Shown: positions 1-7,901 of the stretch, piece after piece
Position numbering within the stretch: the stretch's first letter is position 1
Layout of the letters: each line of letters opens with the position of its first letter
NCBI GenBank assembly: GCA_963772555.1
Contig: CAVYXQ010000008.1
Span: 186,001-250,000 of the forward strand
DNA length: 64,000 nt
Direction of reading: 5' to 3'
From: Roseiarcus sp963772555
Lineage (GTDB): Bacteria > Pseudomonadota > Alphaproteobacteria > Rhizobiales > Beijerinckiaceae
Position numbers and translations under genes: made by a program
The notes under the pieces: model-generated
What the model saw: only the letters and a program-made list of their open reading frames with translations
What the model was told of the DNA's origin: nothing
Databases searched by the model: none

Positions 1-1
1 G

Positions 2-169
2 GCCGCGCTTTCCGGCGCGCGTCGCGACCTCACCGACGGCGCCCTCCTGAAGGCGGGCCTCTCCGTCCCGGCCGAAGCGATGAAGACGACCGCCGCCATC
101 CACTGGCAGGCTCTGCGTCTCTGGGCGAAAGGCGTCGCCTATCTCGGCCGGCAAGGGGCGCGGGCGTAG
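2..169 (+). CDS. DUF1365 family protein, C-terminal end only (partial)
   Basis: The frame is open from the left edge to a TAG at 167-169 and gives 55 residues. The tail has the pattern AAIHWQALRLWAKGV, which matches the conserved C-terminus of DUF1365 proteins. These are bacterial proteins of unknown biochemistry, often encoded beside cyclopropane-fatty-acid-synthase-like and amine oxidase genes. The start lies outside the window. A decayed second copy of this tail is present near 11785-11935. Confidence 0.75.
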   Translation, partial: AALSGARRDLTDGALLKAGLSVPAEAMKTTAAIHWQALRLWAKGVAYLGRQGARA

Positions 170-368
170 GGTCCGGCTCCCGTCGCACTTCAAGCCATTC
201 GGCGCCGATGTCCACAAGCCGCCGCAAGCTCCCCCCGCTTGTCTGGATTGGGCGACAGAAGCAGGCGCAATGCGACTGTCTGGATCAGGAGCGATATCTC
301 GCTGAGGCAACCTCGCTCGTGCTACGTAATCCGGCGGCGCGAGAGCGAGGGCAGGGTGGGGGGATAAT

Positions 369-1418
369 TTGCCGTCGGAATGGATCGTTGGCGCGTTCGT
401 TTTCCCGGAGTTCTGGACAGATTTCGCTCGTGCGAAAGAAAACCTCGCCTCCTTGAGGGAGCATGGGGTCAACGCGATCATGACGGAAAGCGACGCTTAC
501 GATCTGGCCGCCATTGATGAGACCCACGAAGCAGGTCTCCGGTTCTATGCCGGCGTCGCCTGTTTCTCCGACCACGCGTCGGGTTTCAGCCTGCTGAACC
601 AGCGCCCCGAGCTCTGGCCGATCCTCGAGGACGGTTCACCCCGCCCGAAGCTCGAGTGGTACGTGGGCATGACTCCGGCTGACCGCAGACGTCAGCAAGA
701 CGTTTTGGCGAGCATTGGCGCCATCGCACGCAGCTATCCGATTGACGGGCTCTTTCTCGATTTCGTCCGCTGGCCGCTCCATTGGGAAATCGAACTTCGC
801 CCGGGTCGACCGCGTCCCTTGGACTCGAGCTTCGACCCGGCGACCCTGGCGAAGTTCGAGGAAGCAACCGGCATGGCGCTGGGACCCTGCCTCGAGACGA
901 TATCGGCGAAGGCCGAATGGATTCGTCGGCGCCGGCCCCGCGAATGGGTCGATTTCAAGTGCAAGGTCGTCACCGACTTCGTTAGGGAAGCGCGACGCGT
1001 CCTCACGGAGGCGAAGTCCGACGCGAGGCTCGGAATCTATGTCGTGCCGAATGTGAAAGGCCTCACAGAGCAGTTGACAGGCCAGCGCATCGGCGATCTT
1101 GCGCCATTGGTCGACTGGGTGTCGCCGATGCTCTACCACAACATTTTGTTGCAGCCGCCGAGCTGGATCGCATCTGCGCTCGCAGATGTCGTCGCCACAG
1201 CTGGGCCGAAGGCGCTGCCCGTGATTCAGGCGGATTCCAACCGCGACGCCGCCCTCATGGCTGATTGGGGCCCTCCGATGACGGATGCCGATTGGAACGC
1301 CGCGCTGACGCAGGTCGCGGTGCGGCGAGACATCTCGGGACTCGTCGCGTTTCCGGGCATGGCCCTGATGGGGCCGAGGGGAGAGGCGCTGCGAACCGTG
1401 GTCAGAGCCCGGCAATGA
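369..1418 (+). CDS. TIM-barrel glycoside-hydrolase-like protein, first of two in the locus
   Basis: A 349-residue protein without an obvious signal peptide, so probably cytoplasmic. Residues 126-136 read DGLFLDFVRWP, resembling the D-x-Y-R-F-P strand of GHL10/DUF4015-type TIM barrels. A later strand ends in DWVSPMLYH, which would line the same barrel mouth. The start is taken as TTG at 369 because a G-rich ribosome-binding stretch lies at 356-363 and the N-terminal strand (WIVGAFVFPEF) is needed for a barrel. It overlaps the next gene by four bases (ATGA). The operon context, a sugar ABC transporter, suggests it acts on the imported glycan or glycoside. Catalytic activity is not shown; it could be a non-enzymatic barrel. 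Substrate unknown. Confidence 0.75.
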   Translation: MPSEWIVGAFVFPEFWTDFARAKENLASLREHGVNAIMTESDAYDLAAIDETHEAGLRFYAGVACFSDHASGFSLLNQRPELWPILEDGSPRPKLEWYVGMTPADRRRQQDVLASIGAIARSYPIDGLFLDFVRWPLHWEIELRPGRPRPLDSSFDPATLAKFEEATGMALGPCLETISAKAEWIRRRRPREWVDFKCKVVTDFVREARRVLTEAKSDARLGIYVVPNVKGLTEQLTGQRIGDLAPLVDWVSPMLYHNILLQPPSWIASALADVVATAGPKALPVIQADSNRDAALMADWGPPMTDADWNAALTQVAVRRDISGLVAFPGMALMGPRGEALRTVVRARQ

Positions 1419-2185
1419 TGGATGACAGCGGCGGCGTCTCCGATGCGCTGCTTCGCGCCGAGGCGATCAGCAAGAGGTTTGGCGCGGTCGTCGCCCTCGA
1501 GGATGTCGCTTTACAGATCGCCAAGGGCGAGATCACCGGACTTGTCGGCGACAACGGCGCCGGCAAGTCGACGCTCATCAAGATTCTCAGCGGGGCGCTG
1601 ACGCCGGACGCCGGCAGGATGGAGTTCGATGGGAAGGTTGTGAATTTCGCTTCGCCCGCCGAGGCTCGGGCCCGGGGCGTCGAAACCGTCTACCAGGACC
1701 TTGCGCTGGTCGGGAATCTCTCCGTCTGGGCGAATGTCTATCTCGGTCGCGAATTGACCTATGGCCCAAGGTCCTTCCACATCCTCGACAAGCCCAGCAT
1801 GCTTACCAACACCCGCGACATGCTCAAGCGGTTCGTCCGAAACATGCCCCCGATCGACGAGTCGGTCGAATCGCTCTCTGGCGGTCAGCGGCAGGTTGTC
1901 GCGATCGCGCGGGCGGGAGCGTGGGGCTCGAAGCTCATCCTGATGGACGAGCCGACCGCGGCGCTCGGAATCACCGAGACCAAGGCGGTCGAAGACGTGA
2001 TTTTGGGTCTGAAGCAACAGGGGCTCACCATCCTGGTGATCAGCCACAATCTGGATCAAGTCTTCCGCATCACGAGCGGCATCTGGGTCATGCGGCGCGG
2101 GCGGGTCATCGGCTATCGCGAGACCAAGCGGACGCGGCCGGAGGAAATCGTCGGCATGATAACCGGAGCGCCGACCGGCTTATGA
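1415..2185 (+). CDS. Sugar-type ABC transporter, ATP-binding protein
   Basis: A 256-residue single-domain ATPase. Walker A GDNGAGKST is at residues 45-53, the signature is LSGGQRQ, and Walker B is LILMDEPTAAL followed by the H-loop ISHN. Single-domain ATPases of this kind (FrcA-like), as opposed to duplicated RbsA/XylG ATPases, work as homodimers with ribose-family permeases. The start ATG at 1415 overlaps the preceding stop (ATGA), and the stop overlaps the permease start in the same way, so translation is probably coupled. It powers import by the permease at 2182 and the binding protein at 4299. Confidence 0.93.
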   Translation: MMDDSGGVSDALLRAEAISKRFGAVVALEDVALQIAKGEITGLVGDNGAGKSTLIKILSGALTPDAGRMEFDGKVVNFASPAEARARGVETVYQDLALVGNLSVWANVYLGRELTYGPRSFHILDKPSMLTNTRDMLKRFVRNMPPIDESVESLSGGQRQVVAIARAGAWGSKLILMDEPTAALGITETKAVEDVILGLKQQGLTILVISHNLDQVFRITSGIWVMRRGRVIGYRETKRTRPEEIVGMITGAPTGL

Positions 2186-3156
2186 CGCCCGCGCCCGGCC
2201 GATGGAACAGGCTCTTCGTCTTGGCGCGGCGCCATGGCGTCCTTCTCGTCTTCGTTCTGCTCGTTGCCGGCATGTTCGTTTCCTCGTCGACCTTTCGAAC
2301 CTATCAAAACCTCATCAATGTTTTGCAGCAGAACTCCGTGATCGGGATCATCGCCTGCGGGATGACGTTCGCCATAATCGTCGGCGGCTTTGACCTTTCG
2401 GTCGGTTCTGTGACCGCGCTCGCCAGTGTTGTCGGAGCGACGCTGATGATCGACCTTGGAATGCCCGGCATTCCGGTCGGAATCGTCGGCGCCGTCGCTT
2501 CGTGCCTTCTTGTGGGCGCGACCAACGGCTGGCTGATCGCCTATCTCGGCGTCAATGCATTCGTCGCCACGCTCGGCACGATGACTGTCGTCCGAGGGCT
2601 GATCTACGTGGCGACCAACGCCTCTCCGCGCTTCGGTGTCCCATACTCGTTTACGACTTTGGGATTGGGCTATCTGCTTGGAATTCCGAACCCTGCAATC
2701 CTCTTTCTGCTTGTCGCCCTTTCGCTCGGATTTGTGCTTCACCGGACCCGGTTCGGCCACTACGTCTACGCCGTCGGCGGCAATTCTGTCGCGGCAGCTC
2801 GAATGGGCGTGAACGCCGCACGGGTTCGCTTCGCGGTGTATGTCCTCGTTTCCGCCTGCGCGGCCTTGTCGGGCATTATCCTCATCGGCCAGACCGCGAG
2901 CGCGACGCCGCAGGCGGCGTTGGGGTACGAACTCACGGCGATCGCCGCTGTCATTGTCGGGGGAGCCTCGCTTGGCGGCGGACGCGGCCGCATGGCCGGC
3001 ACGATCGTCGGCGTCTTTCTCCTCGGAGTGGTCGCCAACGGACTCAATCTGTTCGGCGTGTCGCCGTTCTGGCAGCCGGTCGCGACCGGTCTCATCCTCA
3101 TCGTCGCAGTGGCCTTCGACGGGTATTCGAAACGCGGCGGCTTTGCCTCCGTTTAG
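2182..3156 (+). CDS. Sugar-type ABC transporter, permease (RbsC-like)
   Basis: A 324-residue hydrophobic protein with about eight to ten membrane segments. It has the conserved cytoplasmic run GGFDLSVGSV typical of the branched-chain/ribose permease superfamily, and AVGGNSVAAARMG near the coupling helix. It begins at ATG 2182, overlapping the ATPase stop by ATGA. It forms the inner-membrane channel with the ATPase. A wrong-frame extension of this ORF runs back to 1921 inside the ATPase gene and is not real. Confidence 0.93.
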   Translation: MTPAPGRWNRLFVLARRHGVLLVFVLLVAGMFVSSSTFRTYQNLINVLQQNSVIGIIACGMTFAIIVGGFDLSVGSVTALASVVGATLMIDLGMPGIPVGIVGAVASCLLVGATNGWLIAYLGVNAFVATLGTMTVVRGLIYVATNASPRFGVPYSFTTLGLGYLLGIPNPAILFLLVALSLGFVLHRTRFGHYVYAVGGNSVAAARMGVNAARVRFAVYVLVSACAALSGIILIGQTASATPQAALGYELTAIAAVIVGGASLGGGRGRMAGTIVGVFLLGVVANGLNLFGVSPFWQPVATGLILIVAVAFDGYSKRGGFASV

Positions 3157-3201
3157 CCCGTATTCGCCGCGCGTCTATTCTCGCACTGATGAATGTCGCT
3201 T

Positions 3202-3215
3202 TTGATGTCGATCAA
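3202..3215. promoter_or_regulatory. Perfect FNR/FixK-type box
   Basis: The sequence is TTGATGTCGATCAA, an exact match to TTGAT-N4-ATCAA, the binding consensus of FNR/FixK/Anr proteins. It lies between the permease stop (3156) and the PEP-CTERM gene (ATG 3339), 123 bases before that start. A Crp/Fnr-family regulator gene is in this window at 48425. Binding and direction of control are inference. Confidence 0.6.
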
Positions 3216-3338
3216 TGCAGAGGTCCACCCTGTCCTTATGTTGCGACAGATCGAATAAGCGGCGCGTGAGCGTCAGGAAAGAAGTTACGGGCGGACGGTC
3301 GCCCGGTCGCGCGTCGCATCGGAAGGGAGGAGACTGCG

Positions 3339-4070
3339 ATGAAACGTGATTTCTTATCCACAACCGCCGCGGCGGCGATCGCTGTAGTCGCGATGGCGTT
3401 CTCATCAGTGTCCGCGGCGCAAGCTACAAACCTCGTTTACAATGGAGATTTTGAAGCTGGCCGGACCGGTTTTTCCAGCGACTACACTTACGGCAACGTT
3501 CAGTTTGGTGGAACATACGGAAGTTATACCATAGGCTCCAACCCTGCCACGGCACCGGGAGCCTGGGGTGACTGGATGAGTTTCGGCGATCACACGAGCG
3601 GACACGGCCTTATGCTCATCGCCAACGGCCCTGCCTCTGCTTACTATCAGCCCTTGGACATTTGGTCTCAGACTGTCGCAGTCGTCCCGGACAGCACTTA
3701 CACTTTCTCCTTCTGGGCTGCGACCCTAAGCAACAACTCGCCGGCCCCAGCCCAAATTCAAGCCGATGTCAACGGCGCGTCTCTTGGGTTCACGCTGATC
3801 CTGCCGGGTATCGGCAATGGCGGCGAATGGGTAACAGCAGGTGCGATGTGGAATTCAGGCGCCGCCACGTCGGCGACATTGGCGCTCGTGGACATATATA
3901 GTGCCGAGCAGTGGAACGACTTCGTCATCGACGACATTAGTTTCGTCGGCGCAGGGGCCCCGCCCCCGACTGTTCCCGAACCCTCTACCTGGGTCCTCAT
4001 GCTGCTCGGATTCGCTGGGCTAGGTTTGGCCGGGGGTCGCTGTTCGCGCCAGAGTGGGGCAGTCGCGTAA
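3339..4070 (+). CDS. PEP-CTERM sorting domain protein with carbohydrate-binding-like N-terminus
   Basis: A 243-residue exported protein. An N-terminal signal peptide ends near SAAQATN. The body starts NLVYNGDFEAG, a typical opening of jelly-roll carbohydrate-binding domains and of many PEP-CTERM proteins. The C-terminus from residue 212 has VPEPSTWVLMLLGFAGLGLA followed by a basic tail, the PEP-CTERM signal recognised by exosortase for transfer to the surface or extracellular matrix. The GGAGGAG-like ribosome site lies just before ATG 3339. It sits inside a sugar ABC operon, which suggests a surface or matrix protein linked to glycan capture. The exosortase must be encoded elsewhere. GC is lower than in its neighbours. 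Confidence 0.85.
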   Translation: MKRDFLSTTAAAAIAVVAMAFSSVSAAQATNLVYNGDFEAGRTGFSSDYTYGNVQFGGTYGSYTIGSNPATAPGAWGDWMSFGDHTSGHGLMLIANGPASAYYQPLDIWSQTVAVVPDSTYTFSFWAATLSNNSPAPAQIQADVNGASLGFTLILPGIGNGGEWVTAGAMWNSGAATSATLALVDIYSAEQWNDFVIDDISFVGAGAPPPTVPEPSTWVLMLLGFAGLGLAGGRCSRQSGAVA

Positions 4071-4087
4071 AACGAGCAAAGCGCCGC

Positions 4088-4140
4088 GGGATAGCGAAAA
4101 GCAAGGCGTGACCCTCTTGGCTTAGCGTGAACGCTATCCC
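4088..4140. terminator. Inverted repeat downstream of the PEP-CTERM gene
   Basis: The arms GGGATAGCG (4088-4096) and CGCTATCCC (4132-4140) are perfect 9-base complements separated by 35 bases that can pair further. There is no T-tract. It may end or stabilise the PEP-CTERM transcript before the binding-protein gene. Confidence 0.3.
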
Positions 4141-4298
4141 GAATGACTGATCTTGGCGCAACGCCGTTCAGATCCTTAGCGCTGATGTTCAGCGCCGTTT
4201 TGCGCACGGAGGAGATGCGCTAGGATCATTTGCGGCAGCCGACACGGACGTTCCCGCCTGGCTGCCGCCACAGGGAAACTATCCGGGAGGAAGCGCCA

Positions 4299-5363
4299 AT
4301 GACCACCAGCAAGGTTATCAATTTCGATGCGCACACGCGGCCTCGGCATTCGCTCGTGCGAAGGACGATCCTGCTCGGACTCATGTCCGCTGGCGTCCTT
4401 TCGGCGTTGGTGCCTGCGGCCCTGGCCGACAAGCTCAGTTGTCTGCCCGTGCAGCATATGAAGGAGGCCTCCGACACGCCGCCGGCCAACAAGAAGATCG
4501 GCGTGAGCGTCGCCTACCTGAAGGTGCCGTTCTACGCGAACTTCAAAACCGGTCTCGAGGATGGGGCCAAACAATTCGGCTTCACCTACGACTTGGTCGA
4601 CGGCAACAGCGGCGATGTCGCCACCGAACTTGCGAACCTGCAGAATTTCATCGCCCAGAAGAAAGACCTCATCCTTCTGACGCCCTCCGGCGAGGGCATC
4701 ATCCCCGGCATCAAGCTTGTCAACGACGCCGGCATCCCGCTCATCGAGGTCAACAACAAGGCAGGTTTCGGACGCAAAGAGGTGAACGTCCTGACCTATG
4801 TCGGCGCTGACGACGTTGAATTCGGCCGGCTTCAGGGCAAGCTCCTCGATCAGGCCTTCGACGGCAAGAAGGCCAGGGTCGCCTATGTCATGGGCTTCGC
4901 AGGCAGCCCTGCGCAGGTGCTGCGCGCCAAAGGCTGGGACGAGTTCCGCGCCAAGAACAGCCAGTACGAAGAGGTCGCGCGTGTCACGGACGATTTCGAC
5001 GCGGCCAAGGCGCTAGCCGTCGTACAGGATCTGCTGAGCCGGTTCCCGAAGGGACAGCTCGACGCGATCGTGATGCAGGGTCCCGAGGCCAGCGCAGCCA
5101 TTGATTTCGCTACGCGCAACGGTCGCGACGAGATCAAATTCATTGTCGGCGACTATCCCGAGGATGTGCGCCAGCTGATCTATGACGGCAAGATCTTCGG
5201 CACGGTCGACCAGGATCCCTATCCGCAGGCGTATAACGCCATGAAGATGGCCTGGCTGCACTTCAACGGAAAGGACGCCGAGATCCCAAAGCCATACTTC
5301 TTGCCGTTGCCTCTGGTGACCAAAGAGAATGCAGAGAAGACCCCAGCGGCCTGGGGCTGTTAG
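4299..5363 (+). CDS. Sugar-type ABC transporter, periplasmic binding protein
   Basis: A 354-residue protein of the ribose/rhizopine-like Peripla_BP_4 family. The N-terminus is long: a twin-arginine pair at residues 21-22, a hydrophobic stretch, and a likely signal cleavage after ALA (residue 43). The body begins KIGVSVAYLKVPFYANFKTGL and continues with the repeated alpha/beta pattern (DLILLTPSGEG, GIPLIEVNN, GTVDQDPYPQAY). ATG 4299 is preceded by GGGAGG at 4285-4290, which rules out the longer reading from 4230. It delivers the ligand to the permease at 2182. Separation from the permease by the PEP-CTERM gene suggests its own promoter. Ligand unknown. Confidence 0.92.
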   Translation: MTTSKVINFDAHTRPRHSLVRRTILLGLMSAGVLSALVPAALADKLSCLPVQHMKEASDTPPANKKIGVSVAYLKVPFYANFKTGLEDGAKQFGFTYDLVDGNSGDVATELANLQNFIAQKKDLILLTPSGEGIIPGIKLVNDAGIPLIEVNNKAGFGRKEVNVLTYVGADDVEFGRLQGKLLDQAFDGKKARVAYVMGFAGSPAQVLRAKGWDEFRAKNSQYEEVARVTDDFDAAKALAVVQDLLSRFPKGQLDAIVMQGPEASAAIDFATRNGRDEIKFIVGDYPEDVRQLIYDGKIFGTVDQDPYPQAYNAMKMAWLHFNGKDAEIPKPYFLPLPLVTKENAEKTPAAWGC

Positions 5364-5396
5364 TCTCCCAGTTTACAGTCGAGTTGTGCGGCGCGA

Positions 5397-5446
5397 ACCC
5401 CTCATCCGGCGCTTCGGGCCACCTCGCCCGCGAGGGGAGAAGGAAG
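5397..5446. repeat. REP-like palindromic element between convergent genes
   Basis: The stretch runs from ACCCCTCATCCGGCGCTTCGG to GAGGGGAGAAGGAAGG. The arms CCCCTC and GAGGGG can pair, with an inner GGC..GCC stem. The wording matches dispersed extragenic repeats common in Rhizobiales (family knowledge). It sits at the junction of two convergent genes and may help end transcription on both strands. Confidence 0.6.
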
Positions 5447-5447
5447 G

Positions 5448-6713
5448 CTAACGGGGCGCTCGCGAGTCGACGACATGCTGTGGTTTCGTCGCTTCCGCGA
5501 GCAACTCAACGCCGTCCATTGGCGCATGCATCAGATCCCATGAGATGACGAGTCCGGCTGCATTCGCCGCGCTGCCCGCGCTGACCATGTCTCGGACGTG
5601 CGCCGGCTTGATGTCGACGACGCCGGGCTGGCTGACCAATTCCAGCCCGAAATAGACCGGAACGGGACGCATCGCTTCCACGGCCGCCGCAATTTCCGCC
5701 TTAATAAACGGCAGCGGAACCGCCGCGTCCCGCGTTCGCGTGAGCGTGTCGCGTTCGAAGCCCGGGACATGGCGGGCGCACCAGTCCAAGATCGGCGCTT
5801 CGCCGACTGCGAACAGCCGAGCGACGCCGTCAATCAGCGCCGGGATCTCGAGCCGCAGACTTGCTGGGCCCAGAGCTGCCCGGTAAGTCATCGGCTTCGC
5901 CCAGGCACAGTATTGCGACAGGCGCCGGTAGTCCTGTCCGACAAGCGGCGCGAGGGCGGGCGAGAACAGGTCGAGCGAAACGCTGCGGCCCTGACGTCTG
6001 ACACTGGCCGCGATGCTTGCTACGAGATTCGTGACGGAATCGGCTCGAAACTGGAGGAAGCGCGAGAGAAGGGGGTTGGCTGAAGCGAGCGCGTCCAGCC
6101 AGAAGCCGGAATCGCCATGGTCTCCTTCGGCCGCTGGGGCGTCCAGCCCGATTGGGCGATCGGCCAGGAGTTTTATGACAGCGTCGAGGTCCAGATCGAC
6201 GGCGCTCGCCTCGCGGCGGCAGTGGGCGCAAAAGCATGACAGCGCTTCGTCGATCCCGTTGGCGGGCGAGGGGAACCGAATCTTGTCGAGAAAGACGCCC
6301 GCGAAGGCATAACGGCTCATGAGCTCGCGAAGATGCCGAACGGCTTTCTCGCGGACGGCCGGATTGTTCGGGCAGACGAAGCGGAAAGTCTCCTCAACCT
6401 CGGCGTCTTTCTCGGCCCATCCTCCCCAGCCGCGGCTGCGCTGCCCCCTCCAGTTCACCACGAGGTCCGTTTCCTCCATCCCTTGGATATCGGAGAGGAC
6501 GCTGTACCAAAGAAAGACGTCGTCCACCGGCCGGCTCGGACCGCAAAACTGGCGAAAAACTGCGGGCGCTTCGCGAAAGCCGACGACGAGAAGATCGAGG
6601 TCGATCATCTCGCGCACCCGCTCGACGGTCTCCAACATCTGGGACGGATCAAGCGTGTCCAGCGACGAGTGCGAGGTTGAGAGTTGCGCCGCGATTTTCC
6701 AAAGTCCACTCAT
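5448..6713 (-). CDS. TIM-barrel glycoside-hydrolase-like protein, second of two in the locus
   Basis: A 421-residue protein without signal peptide. Residues 139-148 read GVFLDKIRFP, the same strand pattern as GLFLDFVRWP in the protein at 369, and both have a later strand ending in a W/K-x-M-x-Y barrel motif (here AKPMTYR). A CFCAHC cluster at residues 160-165 just after the motif may bind metal or be structural. Later segments include PVYFGLEL and LVISWDL. It is encoded convergently to the ABC operon and 84 bases from the binding-protein gene. Its start, ATG 6713, has no clear Shine-Dalgarno sequence. Probably a distant paralogue acting on the same substrate; activity unproven. Confidence 0.7.
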   Translation of the reverse strand: MSGLWKIAAQLSTSHSSLDTLDPSQMLETVERVREMIDLDLLVVGFREAPAVFRQFCGPSRPVDDVFLWYSVLSDIQGMEETDLVVNWRGQRSRGWGGWAEKDAEVEETFRFVCPNNPAVREKAVRHLRELMSRYAFAGVFLDKIRFPSPANGIDEALSCFCAHCRREASAVDLDLDAVIKLLADRPIGLDAPAAEGDHGDSGFWLDALASANPLLSRFLQFRADSVTNLVASIAASVRRQGRSVSLDLFSPALAPLVGQDYRRLSQYCAWAKPMTYRAALGPASLRLEIPALIDGVARLFAVGEAPILDWCARHVPGFERDTLTRTRDAAVPLPFIKAEIAAAVEAMRPVPVYFGLELVSQPGVVDIKPAHVRDMVSAGSAANAAGLVISWDLMHAPMDGVELLAEATKPQHVVDSRAPR

Positions 6714-6825
6714 CGGTGGGACCGACTTTCTTTGGCGGCATGCGCGAAGGGTTGCCCAGCATGCGCTGGCGACGACGCCAAAGCAAAGGGGAATTCACCC
6801 ACCGGCGGCAGGCGACTGCGCTCGC

Positions 6826-7281
6826 TCAGCCCATCATCCGAATAGCGAGGTTGGCCACGACCCAGATCGTGCCGCCCGCCATGAGGAGGATGATGAAGGA
6901 CGAAAACAGGATGAGCTGCAGGTCGTTCGTGTTCTGTTTCGGCGGATCGATGTGCAGGAAGAAACGGAAATGCACGATGACCTGGATGAAGGCGAAGACG
7001 AAGATCGCGATCAGCAGCCAGAATCGCGAGATCGGCGACCAATAGACCAAAGCGAACGGCGCGAAGGTGAGTATGAGGGCGAGACTGATGCCCCAGATGT
7101 AGGAGTGCAACTCGCGCCAGTATTCCGCTTCCCGATCTTCGGGATCCTGGGGCCCCACGGTTGCGGGAGCCTCCATGAGAGACTGCGCCAAACCGAACGA
7201 GACGACAAAAAGGGCGGCATAGCCCAGTCCCCAGAGCAGGGATGCGAAGACCGACCGCCTCGAGCGTCTGCCGCGGCTCAT
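6826..7281 (-). CDS. cyoD: Cytochrome bo-type quinol oxidase subunit IV
   Basis: A 151-residue protein with three hydrophobic segments (about residues 12-32, 62-82, 90-110) and the subunit IV pattern FAFIQVIVHFRFFLHID. The start ATG at 7281 overlaps the cyoC stop by ATGA; a longer reading to 7401 would run into cyoC. It is the last gene of the cyoABCD-ordered operon. Subunit IV assists assembly of the Cu(B) site in subunit I. A heme O synthase gene (cyoE) does not follow. Confidence 0.88.
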   Translation of the reverse strand: MSRGRRSRRSVFASLLWGLGYAALFVVSFGLAQSLMEAPATVGPQDPEDREAEYWRELHSYIWGISLALILTFAPFALVYWSPISRFWLLIAIFVFAFIQVIVHFRFFLHIDPPKQNTNDLQLILFSSFIILLMAGGTIWVVANLAIRMMG

Positions 7282-7901
7282 GCCAGGCCTCCGAGGTAGA
7301 CGACGGAGAAAATCACCACCCAAACGATGTCGAGAAAGTGCCAGAAGAGGCCGAGCCGCAAGAAGCCGAGCTTCACGTCCTTGTCGACGCCGTACGTCCA
7401 CAGCTGAACGACGAGGGCGGCCATCCAGATGATGCCGAAGGTCACGTGCAGACCATGCAGCGGCACCAGGGAAAAGTAGGCGGACGAAAAGCCGTCTCGG
7501 TCCGGTCCGCCCCCCTTATGGAACGCCGACAGGAAGTCCATGACCTCGAAGCGGAGAAAAACTCCCGCCAGGAGGATCGTCACGCCGACCCAGGCGACGA
7601 TCGGCCAGGAGCGGCGGCCGTATTTGAGCGACAGCGAGGCCATGCCGTAGGTGAAGCTGCTCGTCAGAAGCGCCACCGTCTCGATGAAAGCGTTCTTGAT
7701 GTCGAAGAGCTCATGCGGTCCCGGCCCGCCGGCGATCCCACGCAGCATCACGCCGTAAGTGGCGAACAGCAGCGCGAAGACGATCGCGTCGCTCATCAGG
7801 AAGACCCAGAACCCGAACATGAGCTCTTCGGCGCTTTCGTCGGCGTCGCGATGCGCGGGACCGAGATTGATCCCGGGGTGCTTCGTGACGGACTCGCTCA
7901 C
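7278..7901 (-). CDS. cyoC: Cytochrome bo-type quinol oxidase subunit III
   Basis: A 207-residue membrane protein with five predicted helices and the subunit III core FGFWVFLMSDAIVFALLF, then LVPLHGLHVTFGIIWM. The start is GTG at 7901, overlapping the subunit I stop (GTGA). It is part of the inner-membrane quinol oxidase complex. Confidence 0.93.
   Translation of the reverse strand: MSESVTKHPGINLGPAHRDADESAEELMFGFWVFLMSDAIVFALLFATYGVMLRGIAGGPGPHELFDIKNAFIETVALLTSSFTYGMASLSLKYGRRSWPIVAWVGVTILLAGVFLRFEVMDFLSAFHKGGGPDRDGFSSAYFSLVPLHGLHVTFGIIWMAALVVQLWTYGVDKDVKLGFLRLGLFWHFLDIVWVVIFSVVYLGGLA

Noticed and set aside
1265..1414. N-terminal extension of the ABC ATPase to 1265
   Set aside because: The extension lies inside the preceding gene in another frame, and the ATGA overlap at 1415 gives a normal start.
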